A stretch of DNA of 64,000 bases from Methylobacterium gossipiicola (lineage in GTDB: Bacteria > Pseudomonadota > Alphaproteobacteria > Rhizobiales > Beijerinckiaceae), in the NCBI RefSeq assembly GCF_900113485.1, contig NZ_FOPM01000003.1:206900-270899 (forward strand). The letters run 5' to 3'. Below are positions 16,299 to 24,900 of the stretch, piece after piece. Position 1 is the first letter of the stretch. Each line of letters starts with the position of its first letter. The notes beneath the pieces are model-generated. The model made no database searches. It saw only the letters and a program-made list of their open reading frames with translations, and was not told the DNA's origin. Both the position numbers and the translations under genes were made by a program.

Positions 16299-17269
16299 GC
16301 GCCGAGCCGGTGAGGCCCCCCCTGGTTTTGGCTGACCCTGCCGGGGGGGCTGATGATCTGTCCGGCGATGCGCTGATCCAGGGCTATCTCGACATGCTCG
16401 CGGCTGAGCGCGGGGCCGCCGCCAACACCCTCAGCGCCTATCGCCGCGATCTCGCCGATTACCTCGGCGTCCTGACGCAGGCGGGACACGATCCCGTTCG
16501 CATCGAGGCTGCTCCCGTGCGGGCCTACATGGCCGATCTTGAGACGCGGGGGCTGTCACCAGCCTCCGCCGCCAGGCGCCTGTCCTGCATTCGGGGCTTC
16601 CACAGGTTTCTGTACGCGGAGGGGTTCGCCGAGGGTGATCCGAGCGCACCTGTCGCGGCTCCGCGCAAGGGGCGCACCCTGCCCAAGGTGCTGTCGGTCG
16701 CCGAGGTCGACGCCCTGCTGGCCGCTGCCCGGCGACGGGTCGAGGCGGACGGCACGGGGCGGAGCCGACGCATGCTCTGCCTCATCGAACTCCTGTACGC
16801 CACGGGCCTGCGCGTCTCCGAACTCATCGCCCTGCCACGCGCGGCGGGCGCGACGCGGGAGCGTTATCTCGTGGTCAAGGGCAAGGGCGGGCGCGAGCGC
16901 CTGGTGCCCCTCACCGAGATGGCGCGCGGCGCCATGCGCGATCACCTCGCCCACCTGCCCGCCGACGGGCCGTGGCTGTTTCCCGCCGACAGCGAGAGCG
17001 GTCACCTCACGCGGCAAGCCTTCGCCCGCGATCTGAAAGACGTCGCCGCCGCCGCCGGTCTGCGCCCGGACCGGGTGAGCCCCCACGTCCTGCGCCACGC
17101 CTTCGCCAGCCACCTGCTGCAGAACGGCGCGGATCTCCGCATCGTGCAGGAACTCCTCGGCCATGCCGACATCGCCACGACGCAGATCTACACCCACGTC
17201 CTCGACGAGCGCCTGAAGGGCATGGTGCGCGACCTCCATCCCCTGTCGGATGCCGAAGAGGCGGACTGA
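16295..17269 (+). CDS. xerD: Tyrosine recombinase XerD
   Basis: Chromosome-dimer resolving recombinase acting with XerC at dif and FtsK-controlled. The 324-residue protein has the N-terminal SAM-like DNA-binding domain (about 25-110: GYLDMLAAERGAAANTLSAYRRDL) and the catalytic domain with Arg in ATGLRVSEL, Lys in VKGKGGRER, His-x-x-Arg in HVLRHAFASH, the second His in LLGHADIATTQ and the nucleophile in IYTHV. The GTG start at 16295 overlaps the preceding small gene. The location next to aroKB and the normal length argue for the housekeeping enzyme rather than a mobile-element integrase. Confidence 0.9.
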   Translation: MSAEPVRPPLVLADPAGGADDLSGDALIQGYLDMLAAERGAAANTLSAYRRDLADYLGVLTQAGHDPVRIEAAPVRAYMADLETRGLSPASAARRLSCIRGFHRFLYAEGFAEGDPSAPVAAPRKGRTLPKVLSVAEVDALLAAARRRVEADGTGRSRRMLCLIELLYATGLRVSELIALPRAAGATRERYLVVKGKGGRERLVPLTEMARGAMRDHLAHLPADGPWLFPADSESGHLTRQAFARDLKDVAAAAGLRPDRVSPHVLRHAFASHLLQNGADLRIVQELLGHADIATTQIYTHVLDERLKGMVRDLHPLSDAEEAD

Positions 17270-17272
17270 GCG

Positions 17273-18469
17273 TCAGGCTTCGGCTTCCTCCTGCAGAGTG
17301 TCCTCGATGTAGAGCTGGGCGAGCAGCACCTTGATCACCGCCATGAGCGGCAGGGCCAGGGCGATACCCCACAGGCCGAACAGGACGCCGAGCACGAGCT
17401 GGCCGGCGAAGATGGTGGCGGGCGGGATGTCGAGGGCCCGCTTCTGGATGTACGGCGTCAGGCCGTAGCTCTCGAGGGTCTGCACGGCGAGGTAGACACC
17501 CATGGCGCCGAGCACCGCCGTGAGGCCCGACGCCAGGGCCGCGAGCACGATGACGACGCCCGCGATCAGTGGCCCGATGGTCGGGATGAAGGCGAGGAGT
17601 CCGGCCTGGATGCCGAGGATCAGCGATCCGCCGATGCCGAGGAAGCTCAGGCCCGCCCAGGTGCAGAGGAAGATCACCGCCATGGTGATGAGCTGGCCGA
17701 ACAGCCAGTGCCGGAGGGTTTCGCCCATGCCGTCGAGGAGCGCCCTTGCCCGCGCCCGGTGGCGGGGTGGCACGAAGCGGATGGCGCCGTCGCGGTAGGC
17801 GCCCGGATCGGCCGCGCAGGACAGGCCGAGGAACACGATGACGAGGACGTTGCCCAGCGCGCTGAACAGGGCGATGACCACGCTGGCCGCCGGACCGAGC
17901 ACGCTGCCGGCATCCGACAGGATCGACCCCGGGCTCTCCATGGCGTTCGAGGCGAGGCCGGCGAGGCCGCCCGTCTGCTGTTGTTTCGCGTCGGACCCGT
18001 CCAGATGCCGCCCCTCCGTCTTCGGCGGGGCCGAGAGCCCCGGAACATCGATCCCGTACTCCTTGAGCCGGTCCCGCACGGTGCCGGCCTGGGAAGCGAC
18101 CGTCTGCCCGAGTTCGCGGCCCTGCTGCATCACCGTGGCGCCGCCGAAGGCGATCATCGACAGGCTGAGGCCGGCCAGCGCGAGGCTGACGAGGCTGAGG
18201 CGCAGGCCGCGCCCGGCGGGCATCACCTTGCCGAGGAGCTGGGTCAATCCATCGAGGAATACCCCGAGCAGGATGCCGGCGAAGACGAGGAACAGGGTCG
18301 AGATCGCGCTCCAGGCGAGGGCCAGGAATGCGGTGAAGGCCACGACCGCGATGCCCGAGACGGCGAGGGACCAGCCCTGTGGCTGCGGGCCGGCCTCGCG
18401 CGGGGCCGTGGGGGGAACGGGCCTGGTGCCGGATTGGGAAATCGGATGCACTCCTCGAATCGGGACCAC
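17273..18469 (-). CDS. AI-2E family transporter (PerM-like permease)
   Basis: A 398-residue polytopic membrane protein of the AI-2E/UPF0118 family, with roughly eight helices. Two N-terminal helices (about 33-75) and a helix near 85-105 are followed by a soluble stretch (about 110-180), then a C-terminal helical bundle. The latter includes the family-typical GIQAGLLAFIPTIGPLIAGVV and YGLTPYIQKRALDIPPATI. Members export diverse small molecules or ions; the name does not establish a role in quorum sensing. Convergent with xerD, with three nucleotides between stops. The ATG at 18469 is used; the N-terminal 25 residues are disordered. Confidence 0.85.
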   Translation of the reverse strand: MVPIRGVHPISQSGTRPVPPTAPREAGPQPQGWSLAVSGIAVVAFTAFLALAWSAISTLFLVFAGILLGVFLDGLTQLLGKVMPAGRGLRLSLVSLALAGLSLSMIAFGGATVMQQGRELGQTVASQAGTVRDRLKEYGIDVPGLSAPPKTEGRHLDGSDAKQQQTGGLAGLASNAMESPGSILSDAGSVLGPAASVVIALFSALGNVLVIVFLGLSCAADPGAYRDGAIRFVPPRHRARARALLDGMGETLRHWLFGQLITMAVIFLCTWAGLSFLGIGGSLILGIQAGLLAFIPTIGPLIAGVVIVLAALASGLTAVLGAMGVYLAVQTLESYGLTPYIQKRALDIPPATIFAGQLVLGVLFGLWGIALALPLMAVIKVLLAQLYIEDTLQEEAEA

Positions 18470-18527
18470 CGGGCGCAGGCGCGGTCGGTTTGCACAAGAC
18501 CAGGCCGGCCCTCATCTGTGGATGCGG

Positions 18528-18995
18528 TCAGGCCCAACGCGCCGCGGCGGCGTCGTCCGCCTGGGTCGCCTCAACCCAGCCGCCCACCGTTCCATCGGCG
18601 AGGTGCTCGCGTTTCCAGAAGGGCGCCTGCGTCTTGAGATAGTCCATGAGGAAGCTCGCCGCCTCGAAGGCCGCGATTCTGTGGGCGGAAGCCGTCACCA
18701 CGAGGACGATCCCGTCGCCCGAGACCACGAGGCCGTGGCGGTGGATCACCCGAACCCCCTGGAGCGGCCAGCGGGCGCGGGCCGTCTCCACCACCCGGCC
18801 GATCTCCGCCTCGGCCATGCCGGGATAATGCTCGAGTTCGAGCCCCGTCAGACGCCCGCCCTCGTCCCGGCACAGGCCCGTGAAGGTCACGATGGCGCCC
18901 GCCCGGCCCTGGAGATGACGGGTTAGGGCCGCGAGTTCCTCCGCCACGTCGAAAGGGGCGGCTTGGATGCTGACGTCGGCGGCGGATGGAGTCAT
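18528..18995 (-). CDS. moaE: Molybdopterin synthase catalytic subunit
   Basis: Large subunit of molybdopterin synthase, which transfers sulfur from MoaD thiocarboxylate to precursor Z (cPMP). The 155-residue protein has GAIVTFTGLCRDEG, the histidine-rich VIHRHGLVVSGD and the catalytic segment YLKTQAPFWKRE, with Lys residues expected in the active site. Length is normal. No moaD partner is adjacent in this window; it would have to lie elsewhere. The AI-2E-type permease follows on the same strand 58 nt downstream, but co-transcription is uncertain. Confidence 0.92.
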   Translation of the reverse strand: MTPSAADVSIQAAPFDVAEELAALTRHLQGRAGAIVTFTGLCRDEGGRLTGLELEHYPGMAEAEIGRVVETARARWPLQGVRVIHRHGLVVSGDGIVLVVTASAHRIAAFEAASFLMDYLKTQAPFWKREHLADGTVGGWVEATQADDAAAARWA

Positions 18996-19195
18996 GGCGT
19001 CTCACTAAAACGGGTGCCGTCGGCGTGTCGATTGCGCTTGAGCCCGGTGCGACGACAGGACATTGCTGAGGCTCCGGCGACGCGGACCCGCGCCGCTCGC
19101 CGCGTGTCGCGGCTGTGCATGTCCGCCCGGCCTCGAAGAGCCTATATGCCCCTCGTCCCGGTCCGCGCCACCGGGCCTCGAAGGAGATCGCCCGC

Positions 19196-20215
19196 GTGAC
19201 CCCCGACCTCATCCTGCCCCATGACGGCATCCTGCCGGTCTTTTCCGCACGTCCGGTCTGGTGCGGACGCGGCAGTACGGTGATCGGCGCCGCCACTTTG
19301 GGGGCCCAGGCTTGGCTTGGGGACGACAGTGTGATCCGCGCCGACGGTCAGGTGGTGACCGTCGGCGACCGCTTCTGGCTCGGACACCGCTCCACCCTTC
19401 ATATCGCCACCAATTCCTACGCGACCCGCATCGGGGATCGGGTCACGGTGGGCCGCAACGCCGTGGTGCACGCCTGTACGGTGGGCTCCGATGTGGTGAT
19501 CGAGGACGATGTCATCGTCCTCGACGGGGCCACGGTTGAGGACGGCATCCTGATCGAAGCGGGCAGCACGGTGTTCCCCCGCGCTCACTTGGCGGCGGGC
19601 TTCGTCTATGCGGGCAGCCCGGCGAAACCCGTGGCGCCCATTACCCCGGCGGAGATCGCAGAACGGGCCGAGCGCCTGCGCGAAGCCTCGGGCGACCTGC
19701 CTAGGCCCCAGGAGGTCGATATCGTCGAGAGGGAGGCAAGCGTCTTCGTGGCCCGCACGGCGCGCCTGCGCGGCCGGGTCGTTCTCGGAGCCGGGGCGAC
19801 CGTCCTATTCTCCTGCGACCTTCACGCGGAGGCCGGGGCCATCATCGTTGGGGCCGACACCAACATCCAGGACAACACGGTGATCCGGAGCCGGGCCGAC
19901 GGCGTCGTCATCGGCCGTGACACCACCATCGGCCATAACGTCCAGCTCGCTGACTGCCGGATTGGTGCCCGCAGCCTCATCGGGATCGGCTGTGTCGTCG
20001 CTCCTGGGACGGTGGTCGCCGACGACGTCCTGCTGGCCGCTGGGGCCACCACCGAGCCCGGCCAATTGCTGGAGGGGGGGCACCTTTGGGGCGGGCGCCC
20101 CGCTCGGGTGCTGGGTCCCCTCGACGAGGCCAAGCGCACGATGATGGCCCGCGTCGTCGAGGGGTATCGCGAGCACGGGCGTGCCTATCGCCTGGCGCAG
20201 GAGGCGGTGTCGTAG
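19196..20215 (+). CDS. Tandem left-handed beta-helix (gamma-carbonic anhydrase-like) protein
   Basis: A 339-residue protein made of two consecutive hexapeptide-repeat domains, each resembling YrdA/gamma-CA (about residues 15-150 and 180-310). The start is GTG at 19196 with AAGGAG upstream. In single-domain gamma-CAs two metal His come from one subunit and one from its neighbour. Domain 1 keeps the equivalents of the first and third ligands (His69, His92) but has Arg87 for the second. Domain 2 keeps only the second (His247), with Arg231 and Ala252 at the others. The losses are complementary, so a metal site could form only between unlike domains. Enzymatic activity is unproven; acyltransferase-like or structural roles remain possible. 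Convergent with the MarR gene. Confidence 0.75.
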   Translation: MTPDLILPHDGILPVFSARPVWCGRGSTVIGAATLGAQAWLGDDSVIRADGQVVTVGDRFWLGHRSTLHIATNSYATRIGDRVTVGRNAVVHACTVGSDVVIEDDVIVLDGATVEDGILIEAGSTVFPRAHLAAGFVYAGSPAKPVAPITPAEIAERAERLREASGDLPRPQEVDIVEREASVFVARTARLRGRVVLGAGATVLFSCDLHAEAGAIIVGADTNIQDNTVIRSRADGVVIGRDTTIGHNVQLADCRIGARSLIGIGCVVAPGTVVADDVLLAAGATTEPGQLLEGGHLWGGRPARVLGPLDEAKRTMMARVVEGYREHGRAYRLAQEAVS

Positions 20216-20249
20216 GGAATCGTCTGCAGGCGAGGATCGGCGTTCCGGT

Positions 20250-20846
20250 TCAGAGCGCGGCGGCGATTTCGTCGGTCTCGCCCTCGCCCTCCTCCTCGTC
20301 GATCTCGGCATCGCCCTCGACCTCGTGGCCGAGGGCGCCGGAGACTTCGGCGAGGTTGCGGGCGGCCTTGCGCAGGAGCTTGCGCAGGCGGCGGCGCTCC
20401 TTGCCCTCGAAGCCGGCGAGTAGTTCGGCCTCGACATCCTCGCCGATCCGCTCGATGGCCTCCGCCTTGGCGAGGCCCATCTCCGTCAGCCGAACCCGGA
20501 CGATGCGGCCGTCGCCGGCCTCGGCCCGCCGCTCCACGAAGCCAAGGGCCGCGAGGCGTGAGATGGTCTTCGAGGCCGTCGGCGGCCGCACTCGGAGGGT
20601 GGCGGCGAGATCGCCCATGGTCATGGTGCCGGAGGCCGCGAGGGCCTGAACCACCTGCTCCTGGCCCGCGAACAGATCGAGGGCCGCCAGCCGGTCGCCG
20701 ACGCGTGATCGGTGGAGGCGGGCGGCCTGGACCAGGGCCCAGCCGACGCTCTTCGAGCCCGGCACGGTTTTGGAAGTCGTGCTGCCCTTTGAATCCGGTT
20801 GATCCTTGGAGCCAGTGGCCCGGTTGCGCTTGTCAGCCTTGCTCAT
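20250..20846 (-). CDS. MarR family transcriptional regulator
   Basis: A 198-residue DNA-binding protein. Residues 1-35 are a Lys/Arg/Ser-rich flexible tail (MSKADKRNRATGSKDQ). The winged-helix domain lies at about 50-150, with MTMGDLAATLRVRPPTASK as helix-turn-helix, SRLAALGFVERR and the wing RRAEAGDGRIVRVRLTE. The C-terminus is strongly acidic (EIDEEEGEGETDEI). MarR regulators usually repress a neighbouring efflux or stress gene; none is obvious here, and the gene is convergent with the gamma-CA-like gene. The start at 20846 was chosen because the upstream frame (to 21035) is not protein-like. Confidence 0.85.
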   Translation of the reverse strand: MSKADKRNRATGSKDQPDSKGSTTSKTVPGSKSVGWALVQAARLHRSRVGDRLAALDLFAGQEQVVQALAASGTMTMGDLAATLRVRPPTASKTISRLAALGFVERRAEAGDGRIVRVRLTEMGLAKAEAIERIGEDVEAELLAGFEGKERRRLRKLLRKAARNLAEVSGALGHEVEGDAEIDEEEGEGETDEIAAAL

Positions 20847-21195
20847 GGTCCGCTCGTCGTCCCGGGGGAGGGAAAGGAGATGCGAGGGATGGCCGGGAGA
20901 CGGCGCGTAGCCCGGAGTCGCGCCAAGGCTGCACCGCTCGTCAACCACCTGCATCCCGCATCGTCCTCTTCGCATCATAGCGCGCAAACGGCCGAACTGC
21001 GCCGGACGGGCGATGCGCATCCACTGCCCCGGCACTTTCGAGCCGGCTTCTGCCAGCCCGGTCGTGACGGCGCTGTGACATCGAGGCCGGAAAGTGGTGG
21101 ATGCCGCCGGCGCGGGCCTTCGCCTGGACGACCCCTGTCCCCTCGACTAATCGTGGAGCCGCTTCGAGACGGATGGGCAGCGGACGCGGGACACC
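20847..21195. other. Divergent intergenic region between the MarR gene and the CDP-sugar cassette
   Basis: About 350 nt without a supported gene. It must contain the MarR promoter (leftward) and the promoter of the five-gene sugar cassette (rightward). No clear palindromic operator or promoter hexamers were identified by eye. Confidence 0.45.
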
Positions 21196-21963
21196 ATGAA
21201 GGCTGTGATTCTCGCGGGCGGTCTCGGAACCCGCCTGTCGGAAGAGACCGTGACGCGGCCCAAACCCATGCTGGAGATCGGCGGACGCCCGATCCTGTGG
21301 CACATCATGCAGATCTTCGCCGCCCACGGGGTGCGGGAGTTCGTGATCTGCCTCGGGTACAAGGGCTACGTCATCAAAGAATTCTTCCTGAACTACCGCC
21401 TGCATCTCTCCGATGTCACCATCGACGTCGGCGCGGGCCACGTCGATTTCCATCGCAGCGCGGCGGAAGATTGGCGCGTCTCCCTCATCGAGACCGGGGA
21501 GGCCACCATGACGGGCGGGCGCCTCAAGCGGGTGCGCGACTATCTCGGCGACGACGACTTCTTCATGACCTACGGCGACGGCGTCTCGGACGTCGATCTC
21601 ACGGCGCTCGCCGCCTACCACAAGTCCCAGGGGCGGCTCGCCACCCTCACGGCGGTGACGCCGCCGGGCCGCTTCGGCGCCCTCGAACTCGTGGGCACCG
21701 CCGTCCGGAGCTTCCGCGAAAAGCCGGCGGGCGACGGGGCGACGATCAATGGCGGCTTCTTCGTGCTGTCGCCGCGTGTCCTCGATCTCATCGCCGGGGA
21801 CGGCACCGTGTGGGAGGCCGAGCCCCTGGAGCGCCTCGCCCGCGACGGGCAGCTCTCGGCCTATGTCCACACGGGCTTCTGGCAGGCCATGGATACCTTG
21901 CGCGACAAAAACCATCTCGAAGCCCTCTGGGCCAGCGGTCGAGCGCCGTGGAAGTGCTGGTAA
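21196..21963 (+). CDS. rfbF: Glucose-1-phosphate cytidylyltransferase
   Basis: Makes CDP-glucose from CTP and glucose 1-phosphate, the entry step for CDP-linked deoxysugars. The 255-residue protein begins with the nucleotidyltransferase signature LAGGLGTRLSEETVTRPKPM, then GGRPILWHIM and the metal-binding segment MTYGDGVSDVD. The family-specific stretches FREKPAGDGATINGGFFVL and GFWQAMDTLRDKN are present. It is the first gene of the cassette, 61 nt ahead of rfbG. Alternative NDP-sugar specificities are unlikely given the adjacent rfbG. Confidence 0.93.
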   Translation: MKAVILAGGLGTRLSEETVTRPKPMLEIGGRPILWHIMQIFAAHGVREFVICLGYKGYVIKEFFLNYRLHLSDVTIDVGAGHVDFHRSAAEDWRVSLIETGEATMTGGRLKRVRDYLGDDDFFMTYGDGVSDVDLTALAAYHKSQGRLATLTAVTPPGRFGALELVGTAVRSFREKPAGDGATINGGFFVLSPRVLDLIAGDGTVWEAEPLERLARDGQLSAYVHTGFWQAMDTLRDKNHLEALWASGRAPWKCW

Positions 21964-21973
21964 GCCTGAACTG

Positions 21974-21994
21974 ACACCGGTGCCGTCCCGGTGT
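21974..21994. promoter_or_regulatory. Hairpin between rfbF and rfbG
   Basis: A perfect seven-base-pair inverted repeat, ACACCGG and CCGGTGT, around a seven-nucleotide loop, ten nucleotides after the rfbF stop and 30 nt before the rfbG start. No T-tract follows, so it is not a standard terminator; it could stabilise the upstream message or be fortuitous. Confidence 0.3.
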
Positions 21995-22024
21995 TAGGGA
22001 GGCGCGATCCGGAGATACGACGGC

Positions 22025-23131
22025 TTGCAGAATTCCGCTTCCCCGCCGCCGAAACTCGGCGCCCGCAACCCCGATCCCGCCTTCTGGGCCGGGCGGTTGG
22101 TGCTCGTCACGGGGCAGACGGGCTTCAAGGGCGCGTGGTTGAGCCTGTGGCTGGAGCGCCTCGGCGCCAAGGTCAGCGGCCTCGCCTTGGCACCCGAGAC
22201 CGATCCGAACCTGTTCGACGGCGTCGGTCTCGGGGGCCGCATGGACTCGCGGATCGGCGATATCCGCAACCTCGACACCGTGCGTGATTGCCTCGCCGCG
22301 ACGCGGCCCGAAATCGTCATCCACATGGCCGCCCAGGCCCTGGTGCGCCCTTCCTACCGTGATCCCCTCGGCACCTACGCCACCAACGTCATGGGCACCG
22401 CCCACGTGCTCGAGGCCGTGCGCGCCACGCCTTCCGTCCGGGCCGTCGTGGTGGTGACGAGCGACAAGGCCTACGCCAACCGCGAATGGCCCTACGGCTA
22501 TCGCGAGACCGAGGCTCTGGGCGGGCACGACCCCTACAGCAGCTCCAAGGCCTGCGCCGAACTCGTCACCAGCGCCTATCGGGCGTCGTTCCTTGCCGAG
22601 CGCGATTGTCGCGTGGCCACGGCCCGAGCCGGCAACGTCATCGGCGGCGGCGACTGGTCCGAGGATCGACTCATCCCCGACATCGTCCAGGCATTCCTGG
22701 GGCGTCGGTCCGTCGAGATCCGCGCGCCGCACGCAACCCGGCCGTGGCAGCACGTCCTCGAACCCCTGAGCGGTTACCTGCGCCTCGCCGAGGCCCTGTG
22801 CGGCGAGGGAGGCGACGCCCTCGCTGAAGCCTGGAACTTCGGACCCGCCGACGAGGATTGCCGGCCCGTCGCGTCCATCGTCGAGACCCTGGCCCGGGAA
22901 TGGGGGGAGGCCGCCGCCTGGCACCTCTCCGAAAAGACCCATCCGCATGAGGCGACCTTCCTCAAGGTCGATGCCTCGAAGGCGCGGGCCTTCCTCGGCT
23001 GGGACCGGCGCCTGCGCCTCGACGCGGCGCTGGCCTGGACCTCGGCCTGGCACCGCGCGTACGCGCAAGGCGGCTCGGCCCTCGACCTGACCCTGGCGCA
23101 GATCGCCGCCTACGAGACCCTGGGAGCGTGA
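22025..23131 (+). CDS. rfbG: CDP-glucose 4,6-dehydratase
   Basis: Converts CDP-glucose to CDP-4-keto-6-deoxyglucose with bound NAD+. A short-chain dehydrogenase of 368 residues: Rossmann motif VTGQTGFKGAWL, catalytic YSSSK, VVVTSDKAYAN, and the family segment GNVIGGGDWSEDRLIPD. The start is TTG at 22025 with GGAG ten nucleotides upstream; no ATG is available before the Rossmann strand. The gene stop overlaps the next gene's GTG start (GTGA), showing translational coupling within the cassette. Confidence 0.93.
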   Translation: MQNSASPPPKLGARNPDPAFWAGRLVLVTGQTGFKGAWLSLWLERLGAKVSGLALAPETDPNLFDGVGLGGRMDSRIGDIRNLDTVRDCLAATRPEIVIHMAAQALVRPSYRDPLGTYATNVMGTAHVLEAVRATPSVRAVVVVTSDKAYANREWPYGYRETEALGGHDPYSSSKACAELVTSAYRASFLAERDCRVATARAGNVIGGGDWSEDRLIPDIVQAFLGRRSVEIRAPHATRPWQHVLEPLSGYLRLAEALCGEGGDALAEAWNFGPADEDCRPVASIVETLAREWGEAAAWHLSEKTHPHEATFLKVDASKARAFLGWDRRLRLDAALAWTSAWHRAYAQGGSALDLTLAQIAAYETLGA

Positions 23132-24366
23132 GCACCGTGACCCGACCCGCCTGCCGTGCCTGCGGCGCGCCGCTCACCCGCACCGTGGCCGATCTCGGCC
23201 TCTCGCCCCTCGCCAACGCCTACGTGTCGCCCGACCGGGCCGGGCGGGGCGAGATGTTCCACCCCCTCCACGCCTTCGTCTGCGATGCCTGCCACCTCGT
23301 GCAGCTGGAGGCCTTCGAGACGCCCGAGGCGATTTTTTCGGATTACGCTTATTTCTCAGGGTTTTCCGCGGGCTGGCTCGCCCATGCCGAGGCCTACGTT
23401 GCTGCCATGCAGGCGCGCTTCGGCCTTGGGGGGACGAGCAAGATCGTCGAAGTCGCGAGCAACGACGGCTACCTCCTGCAATACGCCGTCGCGCGCGGGA
23501 TCCCGGCTTTGGGCGTCGAGCCGGCGGCCAACGTCGCGGCCGTCGCCGTATCGCGCGGCGTGCCGACGGATGTCGCGTTCTTCGGCGCCGAGACCGCCCG
23601 CCGCCTCGTGGCGGACGGCCACGCCGCCGATCTCACGGCGGCCAACAACGTGCTCGCCCACGTGCCCGATATCCATGATTTCGTTGAGGGATTCCGGATC
23701 CTGCTAAAGGCCGAGGGCGCCGGCACCTTTGAGTTCCCGCACCTCCTGCGGATGATCGAGGAGCGCCAGTTCGACACCATCTACCACGAACACTTCTCGT
23801 ATCTGTCGCTGGGCGTGGTGTCCGGTATCCTTGAGCAGCACGGCCTGCGCGTCTTCGACGTCGAGGAACTGCCGACCCATGGCGGCTCCCTGCGGGTGTT
23901 CTTCTGCCATGCCGGGGCGGCCCACCCGACGAGCCCGGCCGTGGAGCGGGTGCGGGCGGCCGAGGGGGCCGGCGGCCTGTTCGAGGCGCAAGGCTACGCG
24001 GCCTTCGCCGAGGACGTGGTGGCGATCAAATGCGCGACGCTGGCCTTCCTCGCCGATCTGCGCCTGAAGGGCGCCCGGGTCTGCGCCTATGGTGCCGCGG
24101 CCAAGGGCAACACCTTCCTCAACTATTGCGGCATCGGCCCCGAACTCGTGGCGGCGGTGGCCGATCGCTCGCCGCACAAGCAGGGCACTCTCCTGCCCGG
24201 CAGCCGGATTCCCGTGGTCTCGCCGCAAGCGCTGCTGGAGTTGCGACCCGACTACGTCCTGATCCTGCCCTGGAACCTCAAGGACGAGATCGCCGGTGAG
24301 ATGGCGGCCATCCGCGCTTGGGGCGGGCGCTTCGTCACCGCGATCCCGCGCCTCACCGTGTTCTGA
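23128..24366 (+). CDS. SAM-dependent sugar C-methyltransferase (NDP-4-ketohexose C-methyltransferase type)
   Basis: A 412-residue enzyme of the TylC3/NovU class, which adds a methyl group to a carbon next to the 4-keto group of an NDP-sugar. Residues about 8-60 form a zinc-binding domain (CRACG and CDACHL). The SAM-binding domain follows (IVEVASNDGYLLQ, ANNVLAHVPD), then the catalytic EFPHLLRMIEERQFDTIYHE and HFSYLS region, where conserved Tyr and His act as bases. The C-terminal third is the paired Methyltransf_14-like domain (VCAYGAAAKGNTFLNYCGI). GTG start at 23128 overlaps rfbG. The exact methylated carbon (C-3 favoured) cannot be read from sequence. Confidence 0.85.
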   Translation: MSTVTRPACRACGAPLTRTVADLGLSPLANAYVSPDRAGRGEMFHPLHAFVCDACHLVQLEAFETPEAIFSDYAYFSGFSAGWLAHAEAYVAAMQARFGLGGTSKIVEVASNDGYLLQYAVARGIPALGVEPAANVAAVAVSRGVPTDVAFFGAETARRLVADGHAADLTAANNVLAHVPDIHDFVEGFRILLKAEGAGTFEFPHLLRMIEERQFDTIYHEHFSYLSLGVVSGILEQHGLRVFDVEELPTHGGSLRVFFCHAGAAHPTSPAVERVRAAEGAGGLFEAQGYAAFAEDVVAIKCATLAFLADLRLKGARVCAYGAAAKGNTFLNYCGIGPELVAAVADRSPHKQGTLLPGSRIPVVSPQALLELRPDYVLILPWNLKDEIAGEMAAIRAWGGRFVTAIPRLTVF

Positions 24367-24369
24367 CCG

Positions 24370-24900
24370 ATGCGCTTCGAGGAAACCCCGATTCCCGGCG
24401 CCTACCGGGTTTGGCCCGAGCCCCTTTCCGACGACAGGGGCTTCTTCGCCCGCACCCACTGTGTCGAGGAGTTCGCGGCGCTGGGCCTCGTCGGCGCGTT
24501 CGCCCAGTCGAGCGTGTCGTTCAACGCGCGGCGCGGCACCGTGCGGGGGATGCACTTCTCCGTGGCGCCCCACGCCGAGACCAAGCTCGTGCGCTGCACG
24601 GGCGGCGCGATCCACGATGTCCTGGTCGACCTGCGGCCGGATTCGGCGAGTTATCTCAAGAGCTTCGCCGCCGCCCTGACGCAGGAGAACCGCTGCGCCC
24701 TCTACATTCCCGTGGGGGTCGCGCACGGCTTCCAGGCGCTCACCGACGCGGCCGAGGTGCTCTACATGATCGACCGGCCCTACGTCGCCGGCTCCGCCCG
24801 GGGCCTGCGCTGGAACGATCCGGCCCTCGACGTCACCTGGCCCGAGCCCGTCACGGTGATCGCCGAGCGCGACCTCGCTTATCCGGATTGGACGGCGTGA
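24370..24900 (+). CDS. dTDP-4-dehydrorhamnose 3,5-epimerase family protein (CDP-sugar epimerase)
   Basis: A 176-residue cupin-type sugar epimerase. It has the RmlC-family features DDRGFFARTHCVEEF, QSSVSFNARRGTVRGMHF with the catalytic His, and IPVGVAHGFQAL. Placed in this CDP-sugar cassette it is expected to invert C-3 and/or C-5 of the 4-keto intermediate. It starts three nucleotides after the methyltransferase stop and its own stop overlaps the next gene's GTG. Substrate (CDP- rather than dTDP-sugar) is inferred from context; rmlA, rmlB and rmlD are not present nearby. Confidence 0.85.
   Translation: MRFEETPIPGAYRVWPEPLSDDRGFFARTHCVEEFAALGLVGAFAQSSVSFNARRGTVRGMHFSVAPHAETKLVRCTGGAIHDVLVDLRPDSASYLKSFAAALTQENRCALYIPVGVAHGFQALTDAAEVLYMIDRPYVAGSARGLRWNDPALDVTWPEPVTVIAERDLAYPDWTA

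Noticed and set aside
16295..17269. Tyrosine recombinase as a sign of an integrated element
   Set aside because: Length, motifs and position beside aroK/aroB fit housekeeping XerD; no att-like repeats or cargo genes adjoin it.
17273..18469. AI-2E family name as evidence of quorum sensing
   Set aside because: The family transports diverse substrates and no luxS or signalling gene is present in the window.
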